Source of the DNA: CAVTBX01 sp963733135
GTDB lineage: Bacteria; Actinomycetota; Thermoleophilia; Gaiellales; Gaiellaceae
Length of the DNA stretch: 64,000 nucleotides
Assembly: GCA_963733135.1 (NCBI GenBank)
Contig: CAVTBX010000004.1
Coordinates: 248,001 to 312,000, forward strand
Direction: 5' to 3'
The translations under genes were made by a program, and so were the position numbers. Under the pieces are notes generated by a model that searched no databases, was not told the origin of the DNA, and worked only from the letters and a program-made list of their open reading frames with translations. Positions 51,318-60,136 of the stretch are shown in pieces. How positions within the stretch are numbered: the stretch's first letter is position 1; every line of letters begins with the position of its first letter.

Positions 51318-53801
51318 ATGCAAAGAGCTATTTCCGATCCGACCATCCCGTCGGAAGGAACGGACAGCCTGGAGGCTGCCGCCCTTCGCGCCGAAGCCTG
51401 GGCCGGCGAGCCGTTCCTCCGACCTGACGAGGACGCCGCCGAGGCGCTCGCACCCGATCGCGCCCGCCGCAAGGCACTCGACGACGCGCTCACCGAGCTC
51501 GAGGCCGGCCGTCGAGAGCCCTCCCCGGAGTGGAAGGTGCGCTACGCGCTCGTACTCGGTCTCGAGCGCGCGATTACCGACCATCCGCCGCGCCTCAAGT
51601 CCGGCACCGAGCTTCGGCGTCATCAGATCGACGCCCTCGCCGGCCTCCTCACGGAGCTAATCGCGAAGCTCGAGTCGTCGGCGCACGAGGAGAACGGGAA
51701 CGGAAACGGCGAGGCGCTCGCAGACGACGTGGTGAACGGCGAGGAGGAGCCCGAACCTGAGTCCGCCGACGAGGACGAAGAACTCGAGGAACCGGTCGAG
51801 GACCCGGGCGCCGAGCGGCGCTTCCGCTTCCGCCATCCGACGGCGTCGGGCAAGACGATCGCCGCGGGGGGGTTCGTCGAGGGAGCCCGAACGATGGGTG
51901 TTCTCATCCTCACGCATCGCCGGCTCCTCGTGAAGCAGTTCGAGCGCGACCTGACGACCGAGGGCTACGGCGAGCGGTTCCGGCCGGCGATCGAAGCCGG
52001 TCGTGAGCCCGTGATCGGGAACCCGATCACGATCCAGACCTACGCCTGGTTCGCGCGCCACGTCGGATCACTGTCGCGCTCGGCGTACCAACTCGTCATT
52101 TGCGACGAGGCGCATACGGCGCTCGGCGAGAAGACCAGCGCGGCGATCAGAAGCCTCACGGAACCGATCTACGTCGGCATGACCGCGACCGAGAACCTGA
52201 TCGCCAAGCAGGTCTCGGACGTGTTCCCCGCCTCCGTCGACGACCTGCCGCTCGGTGATGCCGCCCGCAGAGGCCTCATCGCCCCGCTCCGCTGCCTCCG
52301 TGTGCCGCCCGCGGCCGCGATCTCGTCGGTGCCGATCGTGGGCGGGGACTACGAGCAGCAAGCGCTCGCCAAGGTCCTGGATCACGAGCTGATCAACCAG
52401 GCCGCGGCGAGCCTCTACCGCGACAGGTTCGAGAACACACCCGGAATCGTCTACGCAGCTGGTGTCGAGCACGCGTACAACCTGGCCCGCGAGTTCCGCT
52501 CCGCCGGCCTCAAGGCGGAAGCGGTCAGCGGCCGCACGCCGCCGCTTCAGCTCGCCGAGACCCTCGCCGCCTACGAACGCGGTGAGATCAACGTCCTGAT
52601 CAATGCCCAGTTGCTCGCGGAGGGCTGGAACTCTCCGCGCGCGACCGTCTGCATGCACCTCGCTCCTACGGCGAGCCGCCGTGTCTACCAGCAGCGGATC
52701 GGCCGCGTGATGCGCATGCATCCGCGCAAGGAAGCTGGTGTCGTCGTCGACTTCGTAGACGCGGCGGCGACTCACAGCGAACGGACGATCACACTGCACA
52801 GCCTCCTCGACTCGGACTTCTACCGGCCTGGAGCGCGCGTGACGCCTGCTCCGAGACGCCGGGTTCAGCGACGCGCACGCCGCAAGCTTTCCCCGGCTCC
52901 GTGGCTGGTTCCGGTGACGCCGGACGCCCGCCGCCGCATGGTCGTCATCACGCGCGAGTGGGAGCGCGTGAATCCCGGCAAGCTCGCGGACGACGAGCAG
53001 CTCTTCTGGGCGCAGCTCGCCGGGCGCCAGGTTCGCTTCGACGAGCGCCAGCAGTTCGCCGAGAAGCTCGTGAAGGCCTCGCGCGAGTGTCGGGAGGCCT
53101 TCCTCATGAGCTGTGCGGCCGAGAACCCGAACCGGCGCCTGCGGCTCGCGGCGCTCGGTGACCGTGTGGCGATCAGCGTCGACCGCGCGAGCTTCGACGA
53201 CCTCGTCTCGATGGTGACGTCGGCGCCGACCTGGGAGAAGGATCGCGTTGGAGGCGTGCGCGTGCTCCTGCGCGCGCTCGGAGAGTCCAAGGTCGAGGCG
53301 CCCGACGACATCGTGGTGCGCTGGATCTGGCGGCTCGCACGGGCGACGCGCAAGCTCCAGGATCGCCGCGCGGGCGCCGATCTGCCGGATGCCAAGCGGC
53401 TCCTCGGTGCGCTCACGAACTCACGCGGACACCGGCACGAGGAGAACGCCGCTCGGCTCGTGAACGTCGCGCTCGAGCAGCCGGTCCATGTCGCCGTCGC
53501 CCTGCTCGCGTCTGCTGAGGCGTACACGCCCACCGCCCAGCAGCTCGTCGACAAGGCGCGCGAGCGGCTCGGCTCGCCCGCAGAGATCGCGAACGCGCTC
53601 GCGGACAACCTCCCGGCGCCGAAGCAGCACAGCGGACGCTCGCGCCGCCGCCGGCGGAAGCGCAAGTCGAAGTCCCGGACGCAGCCGCAGCAGTCGGCGG
53701 CGCAGGGCGGACGGAACGGCGCTACACCGGACGCCCAGTCCCCGCCAGCCGGCGACGCTCAGGCCCAGCCGTCCGCTCCGAGCGAAGCCGCCTCCGGCTA
53801 G
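51318..53801 (+). CDS. DEAD/DEAH-box helicase, ResIII/SF2 type, with acidic insert and basic tail
   Basis: 827 residues from ATG 51318 (GTG 51261 would add 19). SF2 motifs in order: TASGKT (175-180, Walker A variant), DEAH at 263-266, GMTAT (motif III), AEGWNSPRATVCM (motif V region) and QQRIGRVMRMHPRKEAGVVV (motif VI). A run of Glu/Asp (about 122-163) is inserted between the Q region and Walker A. The last 80 residues are Arg/Lys/Gln/Pro-rich (SRRRRRKRKSKSRTQPQQSA). It may be a DNA or RNA helicase; no nuclease or methylase partner is in the window. Confidence 0.85.
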   Translation: MQRAISDPTIPSEGTDSLEAAALRAEAWAGEPFLRPDEDAAEALAPDRARRKALDDALTELEAGRREPSPEWKVRYALVLGLERAITDHPPRLKSGTELRRHQIDALAGLLTELIAKLESSAHEENGNGNGEALADDVVNGEEEPEPESADEDEELEEPVEDPGAERRFRFRHPTASGKTIAAGGFVEGARTMGVLILTHRRLLVKQFERDLTTEGYGERFRPAIEAGREPVIGNPITIQTYAWFARHVGSLSRSAYQLVICDEAHTALGEKTSAAIRSLTEPIYVGMTATENLIAKQVSDVFPASVDDLPLGDAARRGLIAPLRCLRVPPAAAISSVPIVGGDYEQQALAKVLDHELINQAAASLYRDRFENTPGIVYAAGVEHAYNLAREFRSAGLKAEAVSGRTPPLQLAETLAAYERGEINVLINAQLLAEGWNSPRATVCMHLAPTASRRVYQQRIGRVMRMHPRKEAGVVVDFVDAAATHSERTITLHSLLDSDFYRPGARVTPAPRRRVQRRARRKLSPAPWLVPVTPDARRRMVVITREWERVNPGKLADDEQLFWAQLAGRQVRFDERQQFAEKLVKASRECREAFLMSCAAENPNRRLRLAALGDRVAISVDRASFDDLVSMVTSAPTWEKDRVGGVRVLLRALGESKVEAPDDIVVRWIWRLARATRKLQDRRAGADLPDAKRLLGALTNSRGHRHEENAARLVNVALEQPVHVAVALLASAEAYTPTAQQLVDKARERLGSPAEIANALADNLPAPKQHSGRSRRRRRKRKSKSRTQPQQSAAQGGRNGATPDAQSPPAGDAQAQPSAPSEAASG

Positions 53802-53897
53802 AGGCTCCATGTGAACTGGGGCGGAGCCGGGGATGTCGCCTCAGACACGGCGTCAGGGACGACCCCACGGGGCCCAATTCTCACATCAAGCCTCTAG
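53798..53897. repeat. 100-nt imperfect palindrome beginning at the helicase stop
   Basis: Left arm CTAGAGGCTCCATGTGAA and right arm ATTCTCACATCAAGCCTCTAG are complementary with few mismatches; CTGGG and CCCAA continue the stem. It starts on the TAG of the upstream gene, as the 166-base elements do, and shares a GGGACG(A/C) block with them but not the rest. It could be a terminator or a related element. Confidence 0.7.
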
Positions 53898-53974
53898 CGA
53901 CCGGACCCTTAAGGAAAACCTAAGCGTGGGAGAGGTGCCGGGGCACTAGGCTCCGAGGGCGGCACCCTCTTCAG

Positions 53975-55616
53975 ATGCTCGTTCTCGTCGGAATCGCGTT
54001 CGTGGCAGGGATCGTTACGGCGATCTCACCCTGCGTGCTCCCCGTTCTTCCGATCGTGTTCGCCGGGAGCGCCACGGGCGAAGCGCGCAGGCCGTACGCG
54101 ATCGTGGCCGGGCTCGTCGCGAGCTTCACGGTGTTCACGCTCGCAGCGACCGCCGCTCCTGTCGGCGCTCGGGCTTCCCGACGACCTGCTCCGGAACATC
54201 GCGATCGCAGTCGTGATCGTGCTCGGCCTCTCGCTCCTCATACCGCCGCTGGGCGCTCTCCTCGAGCGACCGTTCGCGGCGCTCGGGAGGCGCCGGCCCG
54301 GCGACGTCGGCGGCGGCTTCCTCCTCGGGATGAGCCTCGGGCTTCTCTTCACGCCGTGCGCAGGGCCGGTGATCGCGGCCGTCTCGGCCGTCGCCGCCAC
54401 AGAGCGATTCTCCTTCGGCGCCGTCGCCGTGACACTCGCCTACGCGCTCGGCGCAGGGCTCGTGCTCCTGGGCGTGGCGATCGCGGCCCGTCGAGGCTTC
54501 GCGCTGCCCGCCCTCCGGGCCCGGGCGCGCATCGTCCGCCCGGTGCTTGGAGGAGTGCTCGTCGCGGTCGCGCTCCTCATGGTCTTCGAGCTCGACCTCC
54601 GGCTTCAGACGAAGGTGCCCGGCTACACGCGGGCCCTCCAGGGCCTCGAAGAGTCTGGGTCGGCCGGTCAGGCCATCGACGATCTCGTCGGGCGCGAGCG
54701 CGCAGCTGTCGACGAGAGCCGGCTCGACGACTACGGGCCGGCACCCGAGTTTCAGGCCGTGACCGCGTGGCTCAACTCGGATCCGCTCTCGCTCGAAGGA
54801 TTGCGCGGCAAGGTCGTGCTCGTCGATTTCTGGACGTACTCGTGCATCAACTGCCTGCGCACGCTCCCGTACCTCACGACGTGGGACGAGACCTACCGGG
54901 ACGACGGGCTCGTGATCGTGGGCGTCCACACCCCCGAGTTCGCGTTCGAACGCGATCTCGACAACGTGGAAGGCGCCGTCGACCGGCTGAACGTCCGCTA
55001 CCCGGTCGCGCTCGACAACGACTACGGCACCTGGAACGCCTGGGCCAATCGGTACTGGCCTGCCTCGTACTTCATCGACCGGGCGGGCCACGTTCGCTTC
55101 GCCCACTTCGGCGAAGGCGCGTACGAGGAGAAGGAGGACGTGATTCGCCAGCTCCTCGCCGAGCCCGAGCTGGACGCCCCGGTAGCCGGTGAGATCGAGG
55201 CGCCCGTCGCCATGGGCGTCGAGACACCCGAGACCTACCTCGGCTACGAGCGACTCGATCGCTTCTACGGCTCACAGGTCGTCCCGGATCGCGAGGCGGG
55301 CTACACGCTGCCGGCGAGCCTCCCGGCGAACGGTCTCGCCTACGGCGGACGCTGGACGGTCGAAGGCGAGCGCATCGTCGCGGGCGAGGATGCTCGCCTG
55401 CGCCTCCGCTATCGCGCGCGAAGCGTCCATCTCGTCCTCGGAACGTCCGGAGACTCGAAGACGGTGGAAGTGCTCGTCGACGGCAAGCGGCTCGACGACG
55501 TTCAGGTCACCGACGACAAGCTGTACACGCTCGCCTCGTCGCTTCAATCCGGCGAGCGCCTGCTCGAACTCCGCTTCGAACCCGGGACGGAGGCCTACGC
55601 CTTCACGTTCGGCTAG
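53975..55616 (+). pseudogene. DipZ-like thiol-disulfide protein (CcdA + thioredoxin + C-terminal domain), one-base frame shift
   Basis: Reducing-power transfer across the membrane. From ATG 53975, LVGIAFVAGIVTAISPCVLP (first CcdA Cys) runs to about 54153, then the frame must change. The next frame reads LLSALGLPDDLLRNIAIAVV, then GGGFLLGMSLGLLFTPCAGP (second CcdA Cys), the TlpA motif VVLVDFWTYSCINCLRTLPY (CxxC) and a C-terminal beta domain ending at 55616. Removing one base near 54153 makes one protein of about 546 residues, the usual DipZ size. Either a base error or a broken gene. Confidence 0.85.
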
Positions 55617-55622
55617 GAGGGT

Positions 55623-56507
55623 TCAAGACTCGTCGTCCTCTGACCGCCGCCGGGCCTCGTGCTCCTTGAGGAACCGCGTCAGCTCCGCGGCGAGCGTGTC
55701 ACCGGAGGGAAGCTCGAGGCTGTCGCCCATGGCATCACGGCGTCGCTCGAGCTCGCGGACGTACGCCTCGGTCTCCTCGTCCTGCGCGACGGCCTCGCTG
55801 ACCTGACGCTCGTAGGCCTCGGAGGCCTGTTCGAGCTCGTCGAGCTCGAAGCGCGCTTCGAGCAGGGCGCCGAGTCGGGAGCAGAGCGCAAGCGCAGCGC
55901 GGGGGCTCGAGGCGAGCGACGCATAGTGCGGCACCGCGGCCCAGAGGCTCGCGGACGGCAGCCCGGCCGTGCCACAGGCGTCGTGCAGCACGCCGACGAT
56001 TCCGGTCGGGCCCTCGTAGCGCGAGAAGGTCAGACCCAGCTCCTGGACGAGATTGGGATCGCTCGCCGAGCCGGTCACCGGCGCAGGCCGGGTGTGGGGG
56101 ACATCGGCGAGGAGCGCACCGAGGGTGACCACGAGCTCGACGCCGAGCTCGCCCGCCAGTCCCGCCACCGTCGCGGAGAACGTGCGCCAGCGCAGATTGG
56201 GCTCGATGCCGAGCAGGAGCACGACATCGCGTTCGGTGCCCGGCAGCTCCGCGTGATAGAGCGTGTTCTCGGGCCAGTCGATCCGTCTCGTCATGCCCTC
56301 TTCGAGCGCGACGAGCGGCCGGGTGACCTGGAAGTCGAAGAACTCCTCGGGGTCGATATCCCCGAACTTGCGGGCGGCGACCTGCTGCGCGAGGTAGCCG
56401 GCCGCAAGCGATGCTCCCTGCGCTCCGTCGTTCCACCCGCGAAAGGCAGCGACGAGAACCGGCCGTCGGAGGCTCGGGAGGCGCTCGATCCGAAGGTGCT
56501 CGGCCAC
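55623..56507 (-). CDS. PAC2 family protein (proteasome assembly chaperone-like)
   Basis: 294 residues. PVLVAAFRGWNDGAQGASLA at the start, DFQVTRPLVALEEGMTRRID, and VVTLGALLADVPHTRPAPV are PAC2 landmarks. Family members in actinobacteria are often encoded apart from the proteasome genes and their job is unclear. Converges with the DipZ gene (6 bases between stops). No proteasome genes are in the window. Confidence 0.9.
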   Translation of the reverse strand: MAEHLRIERLPSLRRPVLVAAFRGWNDGAQGASLAAGYLAQQVAARKFGDIDPEEFFDFQVTRPLVALEEGMTRRIDWPENTLYHAELPGTERDVVLLLGIEPNLRWRTFSATVAGLAGELGVELVVTLGALLADVPHTRPAPVTGSASDPNLVQELGLTFSRYEGPTGIVGVLHDACGTAGLPSASLWAAVPHYASLASSPRAALALCSRLGALLEARFELDELEQASEAYERQVSEAVAQDEETEAYVRELERRRDAMGDSLELPSGDTLAAELTRFLKEHEARRRSEDDES

Positions 56508-56572
56508 GGCGTGAGTCTACGCGTGCCTTACGCGTGCCTTAAGGTGCTCCCGGCCTCCTCCCCGACGCGAGC

Positions 56573-57490
56573 CTAGCGAGCAGGAACGCGCGAGTGGGTG
56601 ACGTTCGGGGCGGAATCGGCACGAGACCGTGACAGGAGCCGCCCGGCGACGGCGACCACACCGGCCCAGACTGCGGTCGCGAGCGTCACGTGGACGAGGA
56701 CGAGCCACCAGGGCAGTGCGTTTCGCCACTGAAGCTCGCCGATCGCCATCTGCGCCAGCACGAGCCCGAGGACCCAGATCCCGAGCCGCAGCTCCGGCCC
56801 GACGGCTCGGCGCTCGCGCCACAGGAGGCCGAGCAGGACGAGGAAGCCCACGCCGAAGATCGCCGTCGCGCGCACGTGGATGTAGACGGAGTCGACGAGC
56901 ACGCCGAGCCGGTCGATGTCGGCGCCGCCCGAATGCGGGCCGGCCGCGGTGGCGAACGCCCCCGTGACCACGACCACGAGCGTCACGGGCACGAGCCCGA
57001 GGGCCACGAGCCTCATCGGCTGCGAGACAGCCTGTTCCGGCCGACCGCGAGCGTGACGATCGGCACCCAGCGCGACGACGACCGCGAGCCCGACTGCCGC
57101 GAGGGCCAGCAAGAAGTGGCTCATGACGAGAAGCGGGTGCAGCTCGAAGATCACGGTGAGGCCCCCGAGCGGAATCTGGGCGAACACCGAGGCAGCCACG
57201 AGGGCGGCGCCCACTCGCACGTATCGCGGGAGACCGGTGACGCGTCGGGCGACGAGCGCGGCGGCGAAGGTGCAGAACATCGCCCCCAGCGCGACGACGC
57301 GGTTCCCGAACTCGACGAGCGCATGAAAGTCCTTCTCCGGGAACGGCGTGTCGCCACAGCGGGGCCAGTTGTCGCAGCCGAGCCCCGATGCGGTCAGCCG
57401 GACGATGGCGCCCGTCACGACCACGACGAAGAGGGATCCGAGCGCGACGAGCGCGACGAGCCGGAATTGCTCCGGCGTGAAGGAGCGCAC
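56573..57490 (-). CDS. ctaA: Heme A synthase (CtaA/COX15)
   Basis: 305 residues, eight predicted helices in two four-helix halves. Oxidises the C8 methyl of heme O to give heme A. Heme-ligand His residues are expected in HPLLVMSHFLLALAAVGLAV, in VYIHVRATAIFGVGFL and in VHVTLATAVWAG; the Cys pair GCDNWPRC, between helices 1 and 2, is the usual disulfide in Gram-positive CtaA. GLGCDNWP, LVEFGNRVVA support the family. Stands alone here; hemE and hemH are 23 kb away. Confidence 0.92.
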   Translation of the reverse strand: MRSFTPEQFRLVALVALGSLFVVVVTGAIVRLTASGLGCDNWPRCGDTPFPEKDFHALVEFGNRVVALGAMFCTFAAALVARRVTGLPRYVRVGAALVAASVFAQIPLGGLTVIFELHPLLVMSHFLLALAAVGLAVVVALGADRHARGRPEQAVSQPMRLVALGLVPVTLVVVVTGAFATAAGPHSGGADIDRLGVLVDSVYIHVRATAIFGVGFLVLLGLLWRERRAVGPELRLGIWVLGLVLAQMAIGELQWRNALPWWLVLVHVTLATAVWAGVVAVAGRLLSRSRADSAPNVTHSRVPAR

Positions 57491-57537
57491 GCGGCCGCGC
57501 GCGCGGGCGAATCGGCCGGAGGACCGCTCGGCGACGC

Positions 57538-58551
57538 TCAGGCGAGCACCACGCCTGCGCCCTCGATCACATGGCCGATGCGGGTTGCGCGCACGCTTGC
57601 CTCCACGACAGCGGCACGATCGCCGGGGACGGTGAAAAGGAGGCCGCCAGCAGTCTGCGGGTCGTACGCGAGCGCCGCCAGAGCATCCGACACGTGCGCG
57701 AGCTCCACGGAGCCCGCAACGTACTCGCGGTTCCTCAGATCCCCTCCCGTCCGCACGTCCGCCTCGGCCGCTTTCAGCGCGCCGGGCAACGCCGGCAGGG
57801 AGTGCGAGTCGAGCCCGAGTCGGACTCCGCTTCGTTCGGCGATCTCGTGCGCATGGCCCAGAAGCCCGAAGCCGGTTACGTCTGTGACAGCCGACGGCTC
57901 GAACGGCCGGATCTCGTCGGCCGCAGCGGAGTTGAGGAGCGTCATCGCCTCGGTGGCGGCCCGGTACTCGCTCTCGCCGAGAATCCCCTCTCGAACTCCG
58001 GCCAGGACGAGGCCGGTTCCGAGCGGCTTCGTCAGGAACGCCACATCGCCGGGCCGCGCGCCGTTCTTCCGCCAGAGCGCGTCGGGCCGGACCGTGCCGG
58101 CGACCGCGAGCCCGTATTTCGGCTCTTCGTCCCTGATCGTGTGGCCGCCGGCGAGGATCGCGCCCGCCTCCGACACCTTGGCGGCAGCAGCGTCGAACAC
58201 GGAGCGCACGGTCGCGATGTCGAGCTCCTCCGGAAACGCTGCGATCGAGAGGGCAAGCAACGGCCTCCCTCCCATCGCGAAGACGTCGTTCAGCGCGTTC
58301 GTCGCGGCGATGGCGCCGAAGAGCCTCGGATCGTCGACAAGCGAGGGGAAGAAGTCGACCGTGAAGATCAGCGCCTGATCGTCCGCCAGGAGGTACACAG
58401 CTGCGTCGTCGGCAGGTGCGAGACCCACGAGGAGGTTCTCGGAGTCACCCGTCGCGAACCCACGCAGGAGCTCTTCGAGCCTGGCTGCCGGATACTTGGC
58501 GGCGCAGCCGCCGCCGGCCTCGAGGCCGATGAGACCGCTGGCCGCTTCCAC
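57538..58551 (-). CDS. selD: Selenide, water dikinase (selenophosphate synthetase)
   Basis: 337 residues from GTG 58551. Makes selenophosphate from selenide and ATP. Catalytic Cys16 and Lys19 lie in GGGCAAKYPAARLEELL; the usual second Cys of GCGCK is Ala here. DDAAVYLLADDQALIFTVDF and NALNDVFAMGGRPLLALSIA (N-D-V-Y/F-A-M-G motif) and LGTGLVLAGV are standard. The organism should therefore use selenium for selenoproteins or modified tRNA, but no selA, selB, selC or selU is in the window. Confidence 0.93.
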   Translation of the reverse strand: MEAASGLIGLEAGGGCAAKYPAARLEELLRGFATGDSENLLVGLAPADDAAVYLLADDQALIFTVDFFPSLVDDPRLFGAIAATNALNDVFAMGGRPLLALSIAAFPEELDIATVRSVFDAAAAKVSEAGAILAGGHTIRDEEPKYGLAVAGTVRPDALWRKNGARPGDVAFLTKPLGTGLVLAGVREGILGESEYRAATEAMTLLNSAAADEIRPFEPSAVTDVTGFGLLGHAHEIAERSGVRLGLDSHSLPALPGALKAAEADVRTGGDLRNREYVAGSVELAHVSDALAALAYDPQTAGGLLFTVPGDRAAVVEASVRATRIGHVIEGAGVVLA

Positions 58552-58612
58552 ACGAGGAGCGTAGCCGAGGCGTGGCGCCGCCACGACAGGGAGAACCTGC
58601 TTGACTAGCCGC

Positions 58613-59482
58613 GTGGAGACGGCGAGCGAGCTCCGCTTCGGATGCCGGCACATGACGGCTCCGCTCCGGCGCGTCCTCGTCCGGCCGCCGCAGCGGGAGG
58701 ACGTGGCGGCGTGGCGCGCCTACGGCTGGCGCGCCGAGCCCGACTTCGAGAAGCTCGCCGCGGAGCACGCGGCGTTTCGTGACCAGCTCACAGCCACGGG
58801 CGCAAAGGTTGTGGTCGCGGAGACACCGCTGCCCAGCTGCCTGGACGCGATCTACGTCTACGATCCCGCACTCGTCACCGACGCTGGCGCCGTTCTCCTC
58901 CGCCCCGGCAAGGAGGGCCGGCGGCTCGAAGTGGACGCGCTGACCGCCGATCTCGTCGAGGCCGGCGTGCCGATCGCCGCCCGGCTCGAGGCGCCGGCGA
59001 CGGCGGAGGGCGGCGACACGCTGTGGCTCGACGAGACGACGCTGCTCGTCGGACGCGGCTACCGAACGAACGCCGCCGGCATCGACGGGCTCCGGGCGGC
59101 CATCCCGGACGCAGACGTGATCGAGTTCGACCTCCCCCACTGGCGCGGCCGAGGCGAGGTGATGCACCTCATGTCGCTGATCTCGCCGCTCGACGTCGAT
59201 CTCGCGGTCGCCTATCCGCCACTCATGCCGACGAGGCTCGTCGAACTGCTCGAGGAACGCGGGGTCGAGCTGGTCGAGGTGCCCGACGAAGAGTTCGACT
59301 CGATGGGCGCGAACGTCCTCGCGCTCGGCCCGCGGATCGCCCTTGCGCTCGAAGGAAACCCGGAGACCCGACGCCGCATGGAGGCCGCCGGCGTAGACGT
59401 GCGAACCTACGCCGGAGACGAGCTTTCGCGTAAGGGTGACGGGGGCCCGACCTGCCTCACGCGCCCGCTGCTTCGCCGCTGA
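58613..59482 (+). CDS. Dimethylarginine dimethylaminohydrolase-type amidinotransferase (DDAH family)
   Basis: 289 residues from GTG 58613. Guanidine-modifying fold. Signatures: APLRRVLVRPP at the N-terminus, CLDAIYVYDPALVT, EGGDTLWLDETTLLVGRGYR, catalytic His in VMHLMSLISPLDVD and nucleophilic Cys in GGPTCLTRP near the C-terminus. Substrate is dimethylarginine in the best-known members, arginine or another guanidine is also possible. Head-to-head with selD; followed by the CBS gene 34 bases later. Confidence 0.87.
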   Translation: METASELRFGCRHMTAPLRRVLVRPPQREDVAAWRAYGWRAEPDFEKLAAEHAAFRDQLTATGAKVVVAETPLPSCLDAIYVYDPALVTDAGAVLLRPGKEGRRLEVDALTADLVEAGVPIAARLEAPATAEGGDTLWLDETTLLVGRGYRTNAAGIDGLRAAIPDADVIEFDLPHWRGRGEVMHLMSLISPLDVDLAVAYPPLMPTRLVELLEERGVELVEVPDEEFDSMGANVLALGPRIALALEGNPETRRRMEAAGVDVRTYAGDELSRKGDGGPTCLTRPLLRR

Positions 59483-59516
59483 GAAGCACCGCCCGACCCT
59501 CGCTATGCTCGCGTCC

Positions 59517-59897
59517 ATGCCACGGCTCGGAGACCTGATGACAGACGACCTCCTGAGCGTCGCGCCCGAGGATACGCTCGGCGAGGCCGCGCAGCGAATG
59601 GCGGACGCGAACGTGGGGTCGGCGGTCGTACTCGATCACGGACGCTTGATCGGAATCGTCACGGAACGCGACCTGCTCCGAGCCATGGCCGGACGCGTCC
59701 ATCCGAGCGACGCCCGCGTACGCGAGTGGATGACGGGCGACCCCGTCGTCGCGTCAGAGGAGACGTCGACCGAGGAGGCCGCCCGGATCATGCTCGAGCA
59801 CGGCTTTCGCCACCTTCCCGTCGTCGATGGAGATCGGACGCACGGCATCGTCAGCCTGCGCGACGTCGTCCGCGGAGAGCTCGCCGCGGAGTCCTGA
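59517..59897 (+). CDS. Tandem CBS-domain protein
   Basis: 126 residues from ATG 59517. Two CBS motifs: LGDLMTDDLLSVAPEDTLGE with GIVTERDLLRAM, and VREWMTGDPVVASEETSTEE with GIVSLRDVVRGEL. A stand-alone pair usually binds adenine nucleotides and regulates another protein. No fused effector domain. It converges with the tiny peptide gene and the second regulator. Confidence 0.9.
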   Translation: MPRLGDLMTDDLLSVAPEDTLGEAAQRMADANVGSAVVLDHGRLIGIVTERDLLRAMAGRVHPSDARVREWMTGDPVVASEETSTEEAARIMLEHGFRHLPVVDGDRTHGIVSLRDVVRGELAAES

Positions 59898-59960
59898 CCC
59901 CCGTCGAGGAACGATCCAGCTTCAGCCACGTGCACGCGGACAGGCGCGCGAGGACTCGTC

Positions 59961-59986
59961 GCGGCGGCGTCTGTACTCGCCGCCGC
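59961..59986 (-). terminator. Hairpin terminator after the tiny peptide gene (60018-60116)
   Basis: GCGGCGGCG (59961-59969), 8-base loop, CGCCGCCGC (59978-59986): a perfect 9-bp stem 32 bases past the peptide stop on the minus strand. There is no T-run, and it can serve both convergent transcripts. Confidence 0.55.
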
Positions 59987-60017
59987 GGGGCCCGTCGTTC
60001 GCCTGCGCCGGGCTCGG

Positions 60018-60116
60018 CTAGTGGCCGTGCTGGAAGCCTGTGAACGGCCCCAGCTTCGCAAAGAAGAGCGCGAGCTGAGTGAGGGAGAAGAGAGCGAGGG
60101 TGGCCTTGACTTTCAC
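60018..60116 (-). CDS. Tiny signal-peptide-like protein directly downstream of the second XRE-TPR regulator (candidate pheromone precursor)
   Basis: 32 residues. Begins KVKATLALFSLTQLALFFAK and ends with a short GPFTGFQHGH tail. Basic start, hydrophobic core and polar aromatic C-terminus, as in Phr or NprX precursors. GTG at 60116 has GGAAGGAGG 11 bases upstream; a second GTG at 60128 lies too close to it. It is 20 bases past the stop of the regulator on the same strand, and a hairpin follows. The role as the regulator's ligand is inference; the ORF and its strong ribosome site are seen in the sequence. Confidence 0.65.
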   Translation of the reverse strand: MKVKATLALFSLTQLALFFAKLGPFTGFQHGH

Positions 60117-60136
60117 GGTGGGTTTCACCTCCTTCC

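Noticed and set aside
51261..53801. Restriction-modification system (ResIII-like helicase)
   Set aside because: No methyltransferase, specificity subunit or nuclease domain lies beside the helicase.
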